A DNA stretch of 30,121 bases from Ruminococcus flavefaciens (GCA_002309635.1 DBXO01000048.1:28094-58214); one strand, 5' to 3'. Shown: positions 6,780 to 15,084, counted from the stretch's first letter. Notes: generated by a model from the letters alone, not told the origin. Numbers and translations: made by a program.

Positions 6780-7763
6780 CTATCCGACTATCTCCATTAT
6801 CTCAGCGCCAAGCGCTGTAAGCGCCAGCGGTATGCTCACATTCCTTCCGACGGCCTTCCATGCGGTCTCTATGCACGAATGCAGTTTTGCTGCCTGATAA
6901 GCGGTCAGCGAGCCCGACAGAGCCACGGCGCCCTCGCGGAAGCAGCCGATAGTCTCGGCATTGCCGTCCTTTGCCAGCACAGCCGCATCACGGGCAAGCA
7001 TATCCAGCATGGACAGCGTTTCCCTTACGTCATCACGTTCGCGCCCCGCAGAGAAAAGCCCGACGCTGAGAGCATACTCATCTTTTCTTATTATACTATC
7101 GGCGAGCGATTTTGTCAAATCCACCCGCTTTCTCAGCTCCTCATCGTTTATATAGCTTTCGCACATACCGATATTGCCGTGAAAGCAGTTCACGGCTGAG
7201 CGTATCTCCTGCTGACCGAATCCGCTCTCTGCAAGAGCCTCAGCAGCTTCCTCCTCAGTGCATGGAGAGGTGGTAAAGCAAACGCAGCGTGAGATTATTG
7301 TGGAGAGGAATTCTGATTTTGAGCCGCATGTGAATATGAAATAAGCGTACTCAGGAGGCTCCTCGATAAGCTTAAGGAGAGTATTCTGCGTCCTGTCGTC
7401 CACATTGCGGCAGTCCGCGAAGATATACACCTTGCAGCCGCTGCTGTTGTTGGGCTTGATATAAGCGTCGGCGATGACCTCGCGGGCTGTTTCGACGCTG
7501 TAGTTCCCGAGTTTTCCCGTCTTTTTCGGAAAAATCACATCCGGGTGTATATCTTTATCGATATTCCGGCAGACGCTGCAGACGCCGCAGGGCTTGCCGT
7601 TCACGGGGCTTTCGCACATAAGGGCGCGGGCGTAGTACCGAGCGATCAGCTTTCTGCCGCTGCCCCTGTCGCCGCATATTATGAGAGAATGGGCGGTCCT
7701 GCCGCTTGAAGCCATTCTTTCAAGAGTATCGATGAGCTGTTGATTTCCGTATATTTTCTTCAT
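6780..7763 (-). CDS. holB: DNA polymerase III delta' subunit
   Basis: 327 residues. HolB is the clamp-loader subunit that helps place the beta sliding clamp on DNA. Walker A-like GDRGSGRK at 31-38. Zinc-binding cysteines Cys50, Cys59, Cys62 and Cys65. NTLLKLIEEPP is the signature helix of the family, followed by a sensor region (IISRC). The C-terminal part (~200-327) is the helical collar domain and is poorly conserved. Its start lies 2 bases after the stop of the upstream lipid-kinase gene, so they are co-transcribed, and ricT follows after 20 bases. The holB-ricT pairing is standard in Firmicutes. Confidence 0.95.
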   Translation of the reverse strand: MKKIYGNQQLIDTLERMASSGRTAHSLIICGDRGSGRKLIARYYARALMCESPVNGKPCGVCSVCRNIDKDIHPDVIFPKKTGKLGNYSVETAREVIADAYIKPNNSSGCKVYIFADCRNVDDRTQNTLLKLIEEPPEYAYFIFTCGSKSEFLSTIISRCVCFTTSPCTEEEAAEALAESGFGQQEIRSAVNCFHGNIGMCESYINDEELRKRVDLTKSLADSIIRKDEYALSVGLFSAGRERDDVRETLSMLDMLARDAAVLAKDGNAETIGCFREGAVALSGSLTAYQAAKLHSCIETAWKAVGRNVSIPLALTALGAEIMEIVG

Positions 7764-7765
7764 AG

Positions 7766-8683
7766 TCAGTTCTTTTCAAATGGGAGTTCGTCCTTTCCGT
7801 ACACTATAAAGGGGACGGCTCTCTTGTAGCAGCAGATGCGGTTCACGATCTCCTCGCCGCCGTATTCGCCGTCTCTTGTCCAAGAAAAGGGAGTATCGGA
7901 AAGATTGGTTATGGTGATATTGTTTGTGCGGAAGAAAACGATATTCCTGTCAGTAATATCGTTATCAAAGAGAGCAATGGCAGTTTTGCCCAGCTCTGCG
8001 GCGTTTCTTGGCTTTTTTATGAGAGTGACCTCGAAAAGGCCGTCGTCGAGGAGAAAGTTCTTCATATTTATCATACCTGCCACAGAAGCGGTATTTGTTA
8101 CCATTCCGTACAGGAATTCGTCCTCGATGACGCTGTCCTCATACTCTATACGCATGGGCTTTGCCTTTATGCTGCCCAGCTGGATCGCTCCCTCTGCGAT
8201 GTATGCCATATGACCGAAGACGTTCTTTGCCTTCTGCGATGTCTCATAGGTGATATTGGTAAAGGCTCCGAAAGCCGCAACGTATGAGAAATATCCTCCG
8301 TTGAAGCCTCCCACGTCACAGAGGGCGGGCACGCCTTGTGTGATGAAGCTCGCAGCCTTGATCTGGTCCGAGGGAATGCCGAGACTCTTTGCAAAGTCGT
8401 TTGTGGAGCCTGCGGGGATATAGCCTATGGGTATCCTTTTTTCGCAGCCCATAACGCCCTGCAGGCACTGACTGAGAGTGCCGTCGCCCCCTGCCACAAC
8501 GAGCAGGTCGTAGCCGTTTTCACAGGCATATACCGCCTGTTCCACAGCATCGCTGCCGCTCTGAGTGGTATGCACAGTTGTCTCGAACCCGTCTTTTATG
8601 AAAATATCGATTATAGTCCCCATTTTTTTATTGATCACAGCCTTGCCCGCAACAAGGTTGACCAAGAAATACGCCTTTTTCAT
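7766..8683 (-). CDS. Diacylglycerol kinase / YegS-BmrU lipid kinase family protein
   Basis: 305 residues. Catalytic-domain motifs: GGDGT at 65-69 (nucleotide-binding loop) and IPAGSTNDFAKSL at ~94-106, both diagnostic of the DAGK_cat family. Members phosphorylate diacylglycerol, or related lipids, with ATP; B. subtilis DagK recycles diacylglycerol left by lipoteichoic acid synthesis. The substrate cannot be fixed from sequence, hence no symbol. Start 8683 has AAGGAG 7 bases upstream. First gene of the unit with holB, ricT and queH. No good promoter was found in the 66 bases before it (only an isolated TATAAT at 8707-8702), so it may also be read from the upstream SGNH gene. Confidence 0.88.
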   Translation of the reverse strand: MKKAYFLVNLVAGKAVINKKMGTIIDIFIKDGFETTVHTTQSGSDAVEQAVYACENGYDLLVVAGGDGTLSQCLQGVMGCEKRIPIGYIPAGSTNDFAKSLGIPSDQIKAASFITQGVPALCDVGGFNGGYFSYVAAFGAFTNITYETSQKAKNVFGHMAYIAEGAIQLGSIKAKPMRIEYEDSVIEDEFLYGMVTNTASVAGMINMKNFLLDDGLFEVTLIKKPRNAAELGKTAIALFDNDITDRNIVFFRTNNITITNLSDTPFSWTRDGEYGGEEIVNRICCYKRAVPFIVYGKDELPFEKN

Positions 8684-8711
8684 CCTATATCTCCTTATGT
8701 CATTATATGGC

Positions 8712-8741
8712 TCAGCGGACAGTATACCCGCTGTCCGCTGA
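8712..8741 (-). other. Intergenic hairpin without U-tract
   Basis: 11-bp perfect stem (8712-8722 with 8731-8741), 8-base loop, between the SGNH hydrolase stop and the lipid-kinase start. No T run follows on either strand, so it is not a standard terminator. It could be an RNA processing or stabilising element, or a weak terminator. Confidence 0.5.
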
Positions 8742-8749
8742 ATGATTCA

Positions 8750-10132
8750 TCATGCTGTTTTTAAGAATTCCTCAAATGTCTTCTTCTCCGATTCTGTTTT
8801 TGAAAGGTATGCATAGTATTTGAGTATTTTTGAAGCATCTACCGAATCTATGATACCGTTTGTATCAACGTCAGCCAGCTTCTTCTGAGCGTCTGTGAAT
8901 GTGCCCTTTCCGACTGAATTGCGGGCATACTCTCTGAGAACGCCGGAGGCGTCAACTGCGTCAACGAAGCTGTCGCCGTTTATGTCGCCGAGCTTTGTCT
9001 CGTCGCCGCTGTGGCCTGAAACTCTCTCGTAGGTCTCGAGAGGAATGGCAGGGTAGCTTTCCTTGTCGCTCAGGCTGTTGAATGTCCTGGTAAGCAGGCC
9101 GTTGTCTGTGTGGAGGTCGCCTATCTTATCAAGAACAGCCGCTGCGATGGCAACGTGACCGCGCTGATTTGGGTGAACGTCAAGATCGGTTGTCTTTGCA
9201 GTCTGAACGTCAACGAAATAGTGGGAATAACCTTGATTATCAGCTGATGGAGTCCTGGTGAGGGCAGTAAACTGAGACCTTACGTCAACGATATCGATAT
9301 TCTTGACGGTCTTGAGCTGATCAGAATAGGACTGCATTATATTTTCAAGCTGGAATCTCAGAACATTTATGGCGCTTACAGTATCCTTTTTGTCCGCATA
9401 TTTCTGATCGAGGAAGCTCTTATCGAACTGTAGGGGCTGGAAAATAGTCTGAACATAGACCTTTGAATCCGGATTGACCTTTTTTATATCGTTTACGGCT
9501 TTCTGTATATTCGGAACGATATGTTCCTTGATGTAGCCGCCGCTGTAGATATCTGTGTCAAGGTCGGGGATTCCGGCTATTTCCGCAACAAGATCGGATA
9601 TTTCCTGACCGAAGGCGATCAGGCCCCTGAAGGTGCTCATATATTCCTTAAGACCGCCCTCACCGTAGATATTGAGCATTTTAGTCATGTCAGTTATGCT
9701 TGGCTTGGCGGGGATATCATTTGTGGTATAGCCTTCATTGAGGAAATTATTGCGGCTTGCGTATATAAGCATATATTTGGATATATACTCCATGATATCG
9801 TTGCCGCCGACAGAAATGACAACATATTCCGCGTCAGTGATGGCTTTTGTCTCAGCTGCGCCGAAAGAAGCCATTTTATCAAGCATTTCATCGGAATTAT
9901 CACCGACTTCCGCATAGTTGTAAACGTCGCAGCCGAGGTAGTCGCCGCATATCTCGCCGTAATTATGAGCAACGTTGCCGTTGCGTGTAAAGCCCGAAGC
10001 AATGCTGTCTCCGAGTATCACCATGCTTTTCTTTTCGGAAGTCTCTGTTTGCTCAACAGCTCCTGCCTGCAATGATGAAAGAGCGGTGATACCGATGATT
10101 GCTGAAATAAAAGTAGAAATGATCCTTTTCAT
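8750..10132 (-). CDS. Secreted SGNH/GDSL hydrolase with C-terminal dockerin (cellulosomal esterase)
   Basis: 460 residues. A signal peptide covers ~1-25 (ends QAGA). SGNH catalytic domain ~34-345: block I VILGDSIASG with nucleophile Ser43, block III GGND with Asn111, block V DVHPNQRGH with His320 and Asp318. These serine hydrolases remove acyl or acetyl groups, commonly from xylan or other plant polysaccharides when carried on dockerin proteins. A linker (~346-380) leads to a dockerin at 381-460 with loops DINGDSFVDAVDAS and DVDTNGIIDSVDAS. Its helix positions and TFEEFL tail match the dockerin encoded at 1725-2660, so both should bind the same cohesin class. Strong AAGGAGG ribosome site and a perfect consensus promoter. 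The exact substrate is unknown. Confidence 0.93.
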   Translation of the reverse strand: MKRIISTFISAIIGITALSSLQAGAVEQTETSEKKSMVILGDSIASGFTRNGNVAHNYGEICGDYLGCDVYNYAEVGDNSDEMLDKMASFGAAETKAITDAEYVVISVGGNDIMEYISKYMLIYASRNNFLNEGYTTNDIPAKPSITDMTKMLNIYGEGGLKEYMSTFRGLIAFGQEISDLVAEIAGIPDLDTDIYSGGYIKEHIVPNIQKAVNDIKKVNPDSKVYVQTIFQPLQFDKSFLDQKYADKKDTVSAINVLRFQLENIMQSYSDQLKTVKNIDIVDVRSQFTALTRTPSADNQGYSHYFVDVQTAKTTDLDVHPNQRGHVAIAAAVLDKIGDLHTDNGLLTRTFNSLSDKESYPAIPLETYERVSGHSGDETKLGDINGDSFVDAVDASGVLREYARNSVGKGTFTDAQKKLADVDTNGIIDSVDASKILKYYAYLSKTESEKKTFEEFLKTA

Positions 10133-10164
10133 AAAAAGACCTCCTTAAAAAATCTTATACGCAA

Positions 10165-10193
10165 ATTATATAATATTTCTTACTCAATGTCAA
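10165..10193 (-). promoter_or_regulatory. Perfect consensus promoter of the SGNH-dockerin gene
   Basis: Minus strand TTGACA (10193-10188), 17-base spacer, TATAAT (10170-10165), 33 bases before the start codon. No operator-like dyad is obvious around it. Confidence 0.85.
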
Positions 10194-10310
10194 GCGGAAA
10201 CATTTCTCTGCCTGCACAGATGCCTTTTCGCCGTTCCGGGCCGTCAGCCGTGTAACGAAGCCATTTCAGAGCCCTGTGTCTGCCGCTCGGACTGTCCGTT
10301 CATCGCCGAA

Positions 10311-10339
10311 AACAAAATGCGGAGCCGAAGCTCCGCATT
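10311..10339 (-). terminator. Terminator of the GH5 gene
   Basis: 10-bp GC-rich stem (10330-10339 with 10316-10325) and a tetraloop, followed on the minus strand by a T-rich run broken by one G. It begins 3 bases after the GH5 stop codon. Confidence 0.85.
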
Positions 10340-10342
10340 GGA

Positions 10343-12400
10343 TCACGATCTTGCGCCGTCCATGATAGCTTTAAGGATATTGCCCTCCCAGGTGAGAGCG
10401 CCTCTGTTGAATATACCGAAGCTTGAATCGCCGCTCATCTTGCCGTTGTCCCATACGAAGCACTTTATGCCCCTTGACTTTGCAGCGCTGATATAATAGG
10501 TGTAATAGCTGCTTCTCGTAGCCGAATCGGCAGCGTTTACGCAGCCGAACTCATCAATGATAACGGGAATACCCTTATCGATGAACTTCTGCTTGAGTTC
10601 CGAGAACTTGGCGTCCAGTTCGCCCTTTCCGCTGTCGGTAAATACGGTATCATCACCCTCGGCGAATCTCCACGGAGCGTAGAAGTGAACGGAGAATATG
10701 ATATTCTTCTTGTTCGGAACTATCATATCGTTGAGAGCCACACTGTCAGCTGAAGCCGCATATGAGGTAACGATAAGAGTTCTGTCGGCGTTCTTGCCGC
10801 CGCTTGAACGGACAGTATCAACGAAGTCGCTTGCGTACTTGTTGACTATCTTTCTTTCGTCCTTTGTGCCGCCCATCCATTCCATAGCGGAACCGACGGT
10901 TCTCGGCTCGTTCATACCCTCGAACAGGAGCCTGTCATCGTAGTCGCCGAAGCGCTCTGCTATCTGCTCCCATATCTTCTTGAGGCGGGCGCTGTCACCT
11001 GCGTATGAAGCGCTCTGTGGGTCAAACCAGATATAGTCATCGTGGTGCATGTTCAGCACAACGAAAAGGCCCTCGCTGTAGGCGTAGTCCACGACCTCCT
11101 GAACTCTGTCGAGCCATTCGGTCTGTATCTGATCTCCGTTCATATGCTCGGCCCATGTAACGGGTATTCTAACCGCATTGAAGCCAGCCGATCTGACGGA
11201 GTTTATCATTTCCCTTGTGGTCTTCATATTGCCCCAGCCCGTTTCGGTATTGAGGCCTGTTTTGCCTGTATCGTAGCTGTCAAGGGTATTGCCGAGGTTC
11301 CAGCCGATGCTTATATCCGCAACTATCTCCGCAGCACTTCTGAATCCGCTCGCATTGTGAGTGGATATCTCCGTAGCCACCTCGGAAGTGGGCTGTACCG
11401 GGGGAGCGGGATAATCACCCGTGCTCACGCTGTATTTAACCTTAACGTTGTTTACGGTGACTGAGGGCTGTTCGCTCCACCAGTACTTGAAAAGGAGCTC
11501 GTTGTTTCGCGCGATATAGCCCTTTGCCTTGTCGGGAACGAACCACACCAGCTCAAGCTCCGGGCCGTTGGTGAATACGGCGGTATCTCCCGAAATGTAT
11601 TCGCCGCTTGACGAGCTTAAACCGTAAGCGCCTGTGAACTTGCCTATACGTCCGCCTGCGCTTATACTGAATGTGACTACTTCGGGTACCATGCCGCCCG
11701 GCATTACACCGAGAGGTATGCGTACGGTCCTGTCGCCCTCCGAATAGCTGACAGCCGCTCCCGGATCCACGGAGACCTCGCCGTCAACAGGGACCTCTCT
11801 GGTCCTCTCGACAGTGCATATAACGTTTTCTATTCTCAGACTGCTGCAGCCGCCCCACCAGTAGCCGAACATCACTTCGCCGCTTTCATGGATATAGTCC
11901 CTCAGGTCCTCGGGAACTATCCAGGTTATCTCTCCGTATGTGCCCTGAGTGGGAGCGGTGAACTCCTCCGACTGGAACCAGCCGGGATGAGTTGCCGAAG
12001 GGCACTTATCCTCTACCGATATGCCGCAGCCGCCTTTGAATTCGCCTATATTGCTCACATCATCGCCCGAATAGACAACAAAGGTAAAGGATAGGATCTT
12101 ATCACCCTCGTCCATAAGGTCTGCAAGCGGGAATTTTGCAGTATTGCTTCCCTGAGCTCTGCCGATGGTCCTTCCGTCGGTCATCTGAGAGCCGATAATA
12201 GCCGAAACGGTCTCAACTGGGCTTATATGCTCGGTCGCCATCTCTTTAGTTTCCTCCTCGGTAACGGCAGTCGTTATCTCCTGAGTGCCTGTCACTTTTT
12301 CTTTATCCGACAGGTCAGGCGATCCGCCTTTCTTCGCGCATGACACGCCGGTCAGCAGCATTGCTGCGGCTGTGAAGAGCGCCATTGCCTTTTTTCCCAT
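10343..12400 (-). CDS. GH5 endoglucanase lipoprotein with two related N-terminal binding-type modules
   Basis: 685 residues from ATG 12400. The frame is open for 16 more codons, but only this start gives a clean lipoprotein signal (lipobox TGVSC, Cys21) and has an AAGGA site 9-10 bases upstream. A Thr/Glu linker follows. Two repeated beta-type modules come next: ~60-205 (WIVP, YWWGG) and ~210-335 (WFVP, YWWSE), aligning with each other and rich in exposed-type aromatics, probably carbohydrate-binding. GH5 catalytic domain ~355-685, of the GH5_4 kind: IGWNLGNTLD, VRIPVTW, NMHHDDY, acid/base Glu498 in GMNEPR, SVHFYAPW, nucleophile Glu617 in IIDEFG. It should cut beta-1,4-glucans or xyloglucan at the cell surface. 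No dockerin: it is tethered by lipid and not carried in the cellulosome. Monocistronic. Confidence 0.94.
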   Translation of the reverse strand: MGKKAMALFTAAAMLLTGVSCAKKGGSPDLSDKEKVTGTQEITTAVTEEETKEMATEHISPVETVSAIIGSQMTDGRTIGRAQGSNTAKFPLADLMDEGDKILSFTFVVYSGDDVSNIGEFKGGCGISVEDKCPSATHPGWFQSEEFTAPTQGTYGEITWIVPEDLRDYIHESGEVMFGYWWGGCSSLRIENVICTVERTREVPVDGEVSVDPGAAVSYSEGDRTVRIPLGVMPGGMVPEVVTFSISAGGRIGKFTGAYGLSSSSGEYISGDTAVFTNGPELELVWFVPDKAKGYIARNNELLFKYWWSEQPSVTVNNVKVKYSVSTGDYPAPPVQPTSEVATEISTHNASGFRSAAEIVADISIGWNLGNTLDSYDTGKTGLNTETGWGNMKTTREMINSVRSAGFNAVRIPVTWAEHMNGDQIQTEWLDRVQEVVDYAYSEGLFVVLNMHHDDYIWFDPQSASYAGDSARLKKIWEQIAERFGDYDDRLLFEGMNEPRTVGSAMEWMGGTKDERKIVNKYASDFVDTVRSSGGKNADRTLIVTSYAASADSVALNDMIVPNKKNIIFSVHFYAPWRFAEGDDTVFTDSGKGELDAKFSELKQKFIDKGIPVIIDEFGCVNAADSATRSSYYTYYISAAKSRGIKCFVWDNGKMSGDSSFGIFNRGALTWEGNILKAIMDGARS

Positions 12401-12466
12401 TGTAAATGTCCTTTCCTCACTGCCCCCGTGAACGATCATCAGAAGCATTTTAAAACACTTATTATA

Positions 12467-12495
12467 ATTATAACATGTATACGCTTTATTTGCAA
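12467..12495 (-). promoter_or_regulatory. Promoter of the GH5 gene
   Basis: Minus strand TTGCAA (12495-12490), 17-base spacer, TATAAT (12472-12467), giving a leader of about 60 bases. Confidence 0.75.
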
Positions 12496-12656
12496 TGCAT
12501 GATTTTGACTAATATGAACCTGTCAGAAACAAGTTTATATATTATTCTGCCAATAGGGATATATTGTTTTTATAAATAAAAATGACAAAACGGTGAAGCA
12601 TAAGTGGTGAAAGTGTGTCTCTTTGTCAAATAATTGATTACATTTCTTCAAGCGGC

Positions 12657-12685
12657 TTGACAAACGATTTTTGCACGTGTATAAT
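12657..12685 (+). promoter_or_regulatory. Perfect consensus promoter of the cohesin-like lipoprotein gene
   Basis: TTGACA (12657-12662), 17-base spacer, TATAAT (12680-12685). The leader of about 70 bases ends in an AAAGGA ribosome site before ATG 12763. Confidence 0.85.
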
Positions 12686-12762
12686 AATTACAGAAGGGGC
12701 GGGAAGGCAATTTCCCGCTGCAGCAAAACGAATACCCTTAAGTTATGAAAGGATAGAAAATT

Positions 12763-13674
12763 ATGAATATTTCAAGAAAAAAAGCGATCGCACTGGCATC
12801 TGTTCTCTGCGTGGCATTTTCTTCACTTGTTTCATGTCTTGACAAAAACAGCGGTAAAACAGATAATAAAAATGACAGCAGCAGTGCAACAGCTGCACAG
12901 ACTGCAGGCGATTCCGTACAGCAGACCACATCTGACCTTGAGATCGATCAGATCAAGAACGCAGACGGCGCGGTTGTGGGAACACCGTTCCAGTCAGGTT
13001 CGCTGGAGGATTTTGCCGAGACAGGAATGCCTATGAAGGACGACCTCGACGCAGCAGATCCCACCTCAAAGGAGCCTGCTACAGAGATCGTAGAAGTAAC
13101 AGAGGCTAACGGTGAAAAGGCAACAGACGCAGACGGACAGACAGTCACAGAGGTAGTTACAAAGGCTCCCTCGGCTGACGATTACGTGAGCAAGACTGAC
13201 AAGAGATACTGTCTCTGGATCGATATCTCACCCGATCCCGACAAAGAAAAAGAGTACAAGGGCGTACCGATCACAGCTGACGGTTATGCATTCAACGATC
13301 AGATCATCAAGGTGACCTTCAAGATCAAGGAAAATATCCCCGAAAAGAGCTACGCAGTAAGGTTCAACCCCGACTTCTCAAGCCTCCGCGGCGTATCACA
13401 GAAGCCGAAGGTAATTCAGGGCGAGATCAGAGTCGGCAGCGAGATAGCAGCTCAGGACGTATCAGGTGAGCAGGGCTTCGTTGCATACGGCGACAATATT
13501 TCCGCAAAGGCAGGAGAGACAGTTGATTACTACATCAACCTCAAGAACAATCCGGGCCTTGCAGCAATGCTCCTGTGGGTATACTACGATTCAAATGCAA
13601 TGGAGGTCCAGAGCATTACCGCAGCAGGCGACTATGCAAAGATCGCACGCGGCACAGAAATGGGCAAGAATTAA
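12763..13674 (+). CDS. Surface lipoprotein ending in a half cohesin-like module
   Basis: 303 residues. Lipoprotein signal with lipobox LVSC (Cys25), then a low-complexity Ser/Thr/Ala/Asp linker to ~150 with repeated TE/EVT segments, suited to spanning the wall. Residues ~150-245 form a beta-rich segment (RYCLWIDISPDPDKEKEYKG...). The last ~60 residues (NISAKAGETVDYYINLKN, NPGLAAMLLWVYYDSNAMEV, QSITAAGDY) match the first half of a cohesin: the KAGETV turn, NNPG loop and Y-D-S strand. The protein then stops. A strong terminator lies 30 bases on and no continuing frame is present, so this is not a frameshift. It may be a shortened cohesin-fold module completed by another chain or by the preceding segment. 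Binding to dockerins is untested; function unknown. Confidence 0.7.
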   Translation: MNISRKKAIALASVLCVAFSSLVSCLDKNSGKTDNKNDSSSATAAQTAGDSVQQTTSDLEIDQIKNADGAVVGTPFQSGSLEDFAETGMPMKDDLDAADPTSKEPATEIVEVTEANGEKATDADGQTVTEVVTKAPSADDYVSKTDKRYCLWIDISPDPDKEKEYKGVPITADGYAFNDQIIKVTFKIKENIPEKSYAVRFNPDFSSLRGVSQKPKVIQGEIRVGSEIAAQDVSGEQGFVAYGDNISAKAGETVDYYINLKNNPGLAAMLLWVYYDSNAMEVQSITAAGDYAKIARGTEMGKN

Positions 13675-13702
13675 TAAAACGGGCCTGTTAATGTAAGCTT
13701 TT

Positions 13703-13743
13703 GCCACAGCACTTTTGACGGATCGAAAGTGCTGTGGCTTTTT
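13703..13743 (+). terminator. Terminator of the cohesin-like lipoprotein gene
   Basis: 13-bp stem (13703-13715 with 13726-13738), 10-base loop, followed by TTTTT. Confidence 0.93.
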
Positions 13744-13815
13744 CAATCCATATTTTGGCGGAGCAGATGAAAGGGCGTCGCCCTACTGCATACAGCCGGT
13801 AACAAAGGTGATAAA

Positions 13816-14301
13816 ATGGGCAAGGAACTAAAGACCAACGCAATGCGTTTTCTTGACAAAAGCAAGATAGAATATACCGTTCAGACCTACGAATGCGAGG
13901 AATTCATCGACGGTATACACACAGCGGAAAAGCTGGGGCAGCCTCTTGAGGAGACATTCAAGACTCTCGTTGCAAAGGGAAAAAGCGGCAGTTATTACTG
14001 CTTTCTGCTTCCGGTGGCACTGGAGCTCGACCTGAAAAAGGCTGCAAAGAGCGTGGACGAAAAGTCCGTGGAGCTTCTCCACGTAAAGGATATAACGGCG
14101 GTAACCGGTTATGTCCGCGGCGGCTGTACTCCCATAGGCATGAAAAAGCAGTTCATGACGGTGATACACAACAGCGCAGAGACCATGCCGCAGTTCTATA
14201 TAAGCGGCGGCAGGATAGGGGTGCAGATACATCTTTCTCCGCAGGCCCTTGTAAAGGCGATACGCGGAAAATTCGAGGATCTGGTGCTCTCCGGTTCGTA
14301 A
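13816..14301 (+). CDS. ybaK: YbaK/EbsC-type aminoacyl-tRNA deacylase
   Basis: 161 residues spanning one YbaK domain. VTGYVRGGCTPIGMKK (~105-120) is the family hallmark, and the N-terminal TNAMRFLDKSKIEY plus FKTLVAKGKSG are also typical. YbaK hydrolyses Cys-tRNA(Pro) formed when prolyl-tRNA synthetase mischarges cysteine; it acts in trans in the cytoplasm. Start ATG 13816 has AAAGGTGAT close upstream. The gene sits after a strong terminator with no clear promoter of its own visible in the 70-base gap, and is followed by the CIRCE/hsp20 unit. Substrate inferred from the family only. Confidence 0.92.
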   Translation: MGKELKTNAMRFLDKSKIEYTVQTYECEEFIDGIHTAEKLGQPLEETFKTLVAKGKSGSYYCFLLPVALELDLKKAAKSVDEKSVELLHVKDITAVTGYVRGGCTPIGMKKQFMTVIHNSAETMPQFYISGGRIGVQIHLSPQALVKAIRGKFEDLVLSGS

Positions 14302-14544
14302 CAGCAGGGCTTTCTTCAATTTGAAAATCCTTCATTAGCACTCTCGTACTGAGAGTGCTAATTTTCATTGTATTGTCACAGAACCGTGATATTCCTTTCA
14401 AATAAAGGCTGTAATATATAGACAATGAAACGAAAGGAAGCGATACCGATGGAAAGTGCATATTATGAGGAAAACTGCATAGGATAAATATGAAGGTCCG
14501 TAGATAGTGCGGGCGGAATAAAATATCGTTTGGAGGCATGAATT
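14302..14544 (+). other. hsp20 leader region with CIRCE and a possible 12-codon ORF
   Basis: After ybaK comes the CIRCE dyad (14335-14361), then about 180 bases before hsp20. No -35/-10 pair near consensus was found. A short ORF at 14449-14487 (MESAYYEENCIG) has GAAAGGAAG 8 bases upstream. Whether it is translated is unknown. Confidence 0.4.
14335..14361. promoter_or_regulatory. CIRCE operator (HrcA binding site)
   Basis: Exact consensus TTAGCACTC-N9-GAGTGCTAA. HrcA represses heat-shock genes through this dyad. Here it lies 183 bases before the Hsp20 gene, so that gene should be induced by heat and by misfolded protein. Confidence 0.96.
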
Positions 14545-14970
14545 ATGTATGGACTTACACCTTTCGGCGGCACAGGATTTGATCTGTGGAACGCATTCAA
14601 CGACTTTGACAAGGGCTTCTTCGGCGGCAATATGCCGATGAACAACTGCCGTACCGATATCCGTGATGACGGAGACAAGTACGTTATGGAATCCGAGCTT
14701 CCGGGCTTCGAGAAAGAGGACATCAAGCTCGACATCAACGGCTCACAGCTGACTATAGCGGCTGAGCACAGCACAAACAATGACGAAAAGGACGACAAGG
14801 GCAATTATATCCGCCGTGAGAGGACTTACGGCTCATATAAGAGGAGCTTCGATATCGGCGATATCAATACAGAAGCTATCAGCGCGGAGTACAAGAATGG
14901 TATCCTTACCATTGAACTCCCGAAGAAAGCACACGAAGCTCCGGTTGCAAGGCGTCTTGAAATAAAGTAA
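14545..14970 (+). CDS. Hsp20 small heat-shock chaperone (Hsp18-like)
   Basis: 141 residues, normal for clostridial Hsp18. Alpha-crystallin domain ~36-130: TDIRDDGDKYVMESELPGF, EDIKLDINGSQLTI, the RRERTYGSYKRSF strand and the closing A-EYKNGILTIELPK motif. The N-terminal arm is Phe/Gly-rich (FGGTGFDLWNAF). It binds unfolding proteins without ATP and holds them for refolding. GGAGG 8 bases before ATG 14545 fixes the start; the ATG at 14538 is in another frame and stops soon. Controlled by the upstream CIRCE site and ended by its own terminator. Confidence 0.97.
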   Translation: MYGLTPFGGTGFDLWNAFNDFDKGFFGGNMPMNNCRTDIRDDGDKYVMESELPGFEKEDIKLDINGSQLTIAAEHSTNNDEKDDKGNYIRRERTYGSYKRSFDIGDINTEAISAEYKNGILTIELPKKAHEAPVARRLEIK

Positions 14971-14981
14971 GCATTCCCTCT

Positions 14982-15009
14982 CCCCGCCTGTAAAGGCGGG
15001 GATTTTTTT
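14982..15009 (+). terminator. Terminator of hsp20
   Basis: 7-bp all-GC stem (14982-14988 with 14995-15001), 6-base loop, then seven T. Confidence 0.92.
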
Positions 15010-15084
15010 GCGTTTACACATAAAAATAATGATGAAATGATAAATAAGGATGAATGTGTCGCCTGACGGCGGCAATATCCGGAA

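Larger units (their letters stand above)
12401..12762. other. Divergent intergenic region between GH5 and the cohesin-like lipoprotein
   Basis: An AT-rich stretch holding two back-to-back promoters (12495-12467 on minus, 12657-12685 on plus) about 160 bases apart. I see no gene or clear operator between them, only unphased A/T-rich sequence. Confidence 0.6.

Noticed and set aside
9521..10075. 184-codon plus-strand frame opposite the SGNH hydrolase
   Set aside because: Shadow of the SGNH gene; no ribosome site or motif.
12401..12448. Longer N-terminus for the GH5 protein starting at 12448
   Set aside because: It would place 16 polar residues before the lipoprotein signal; ATG 12400 has the better ribosome site and a normal signal sequence.
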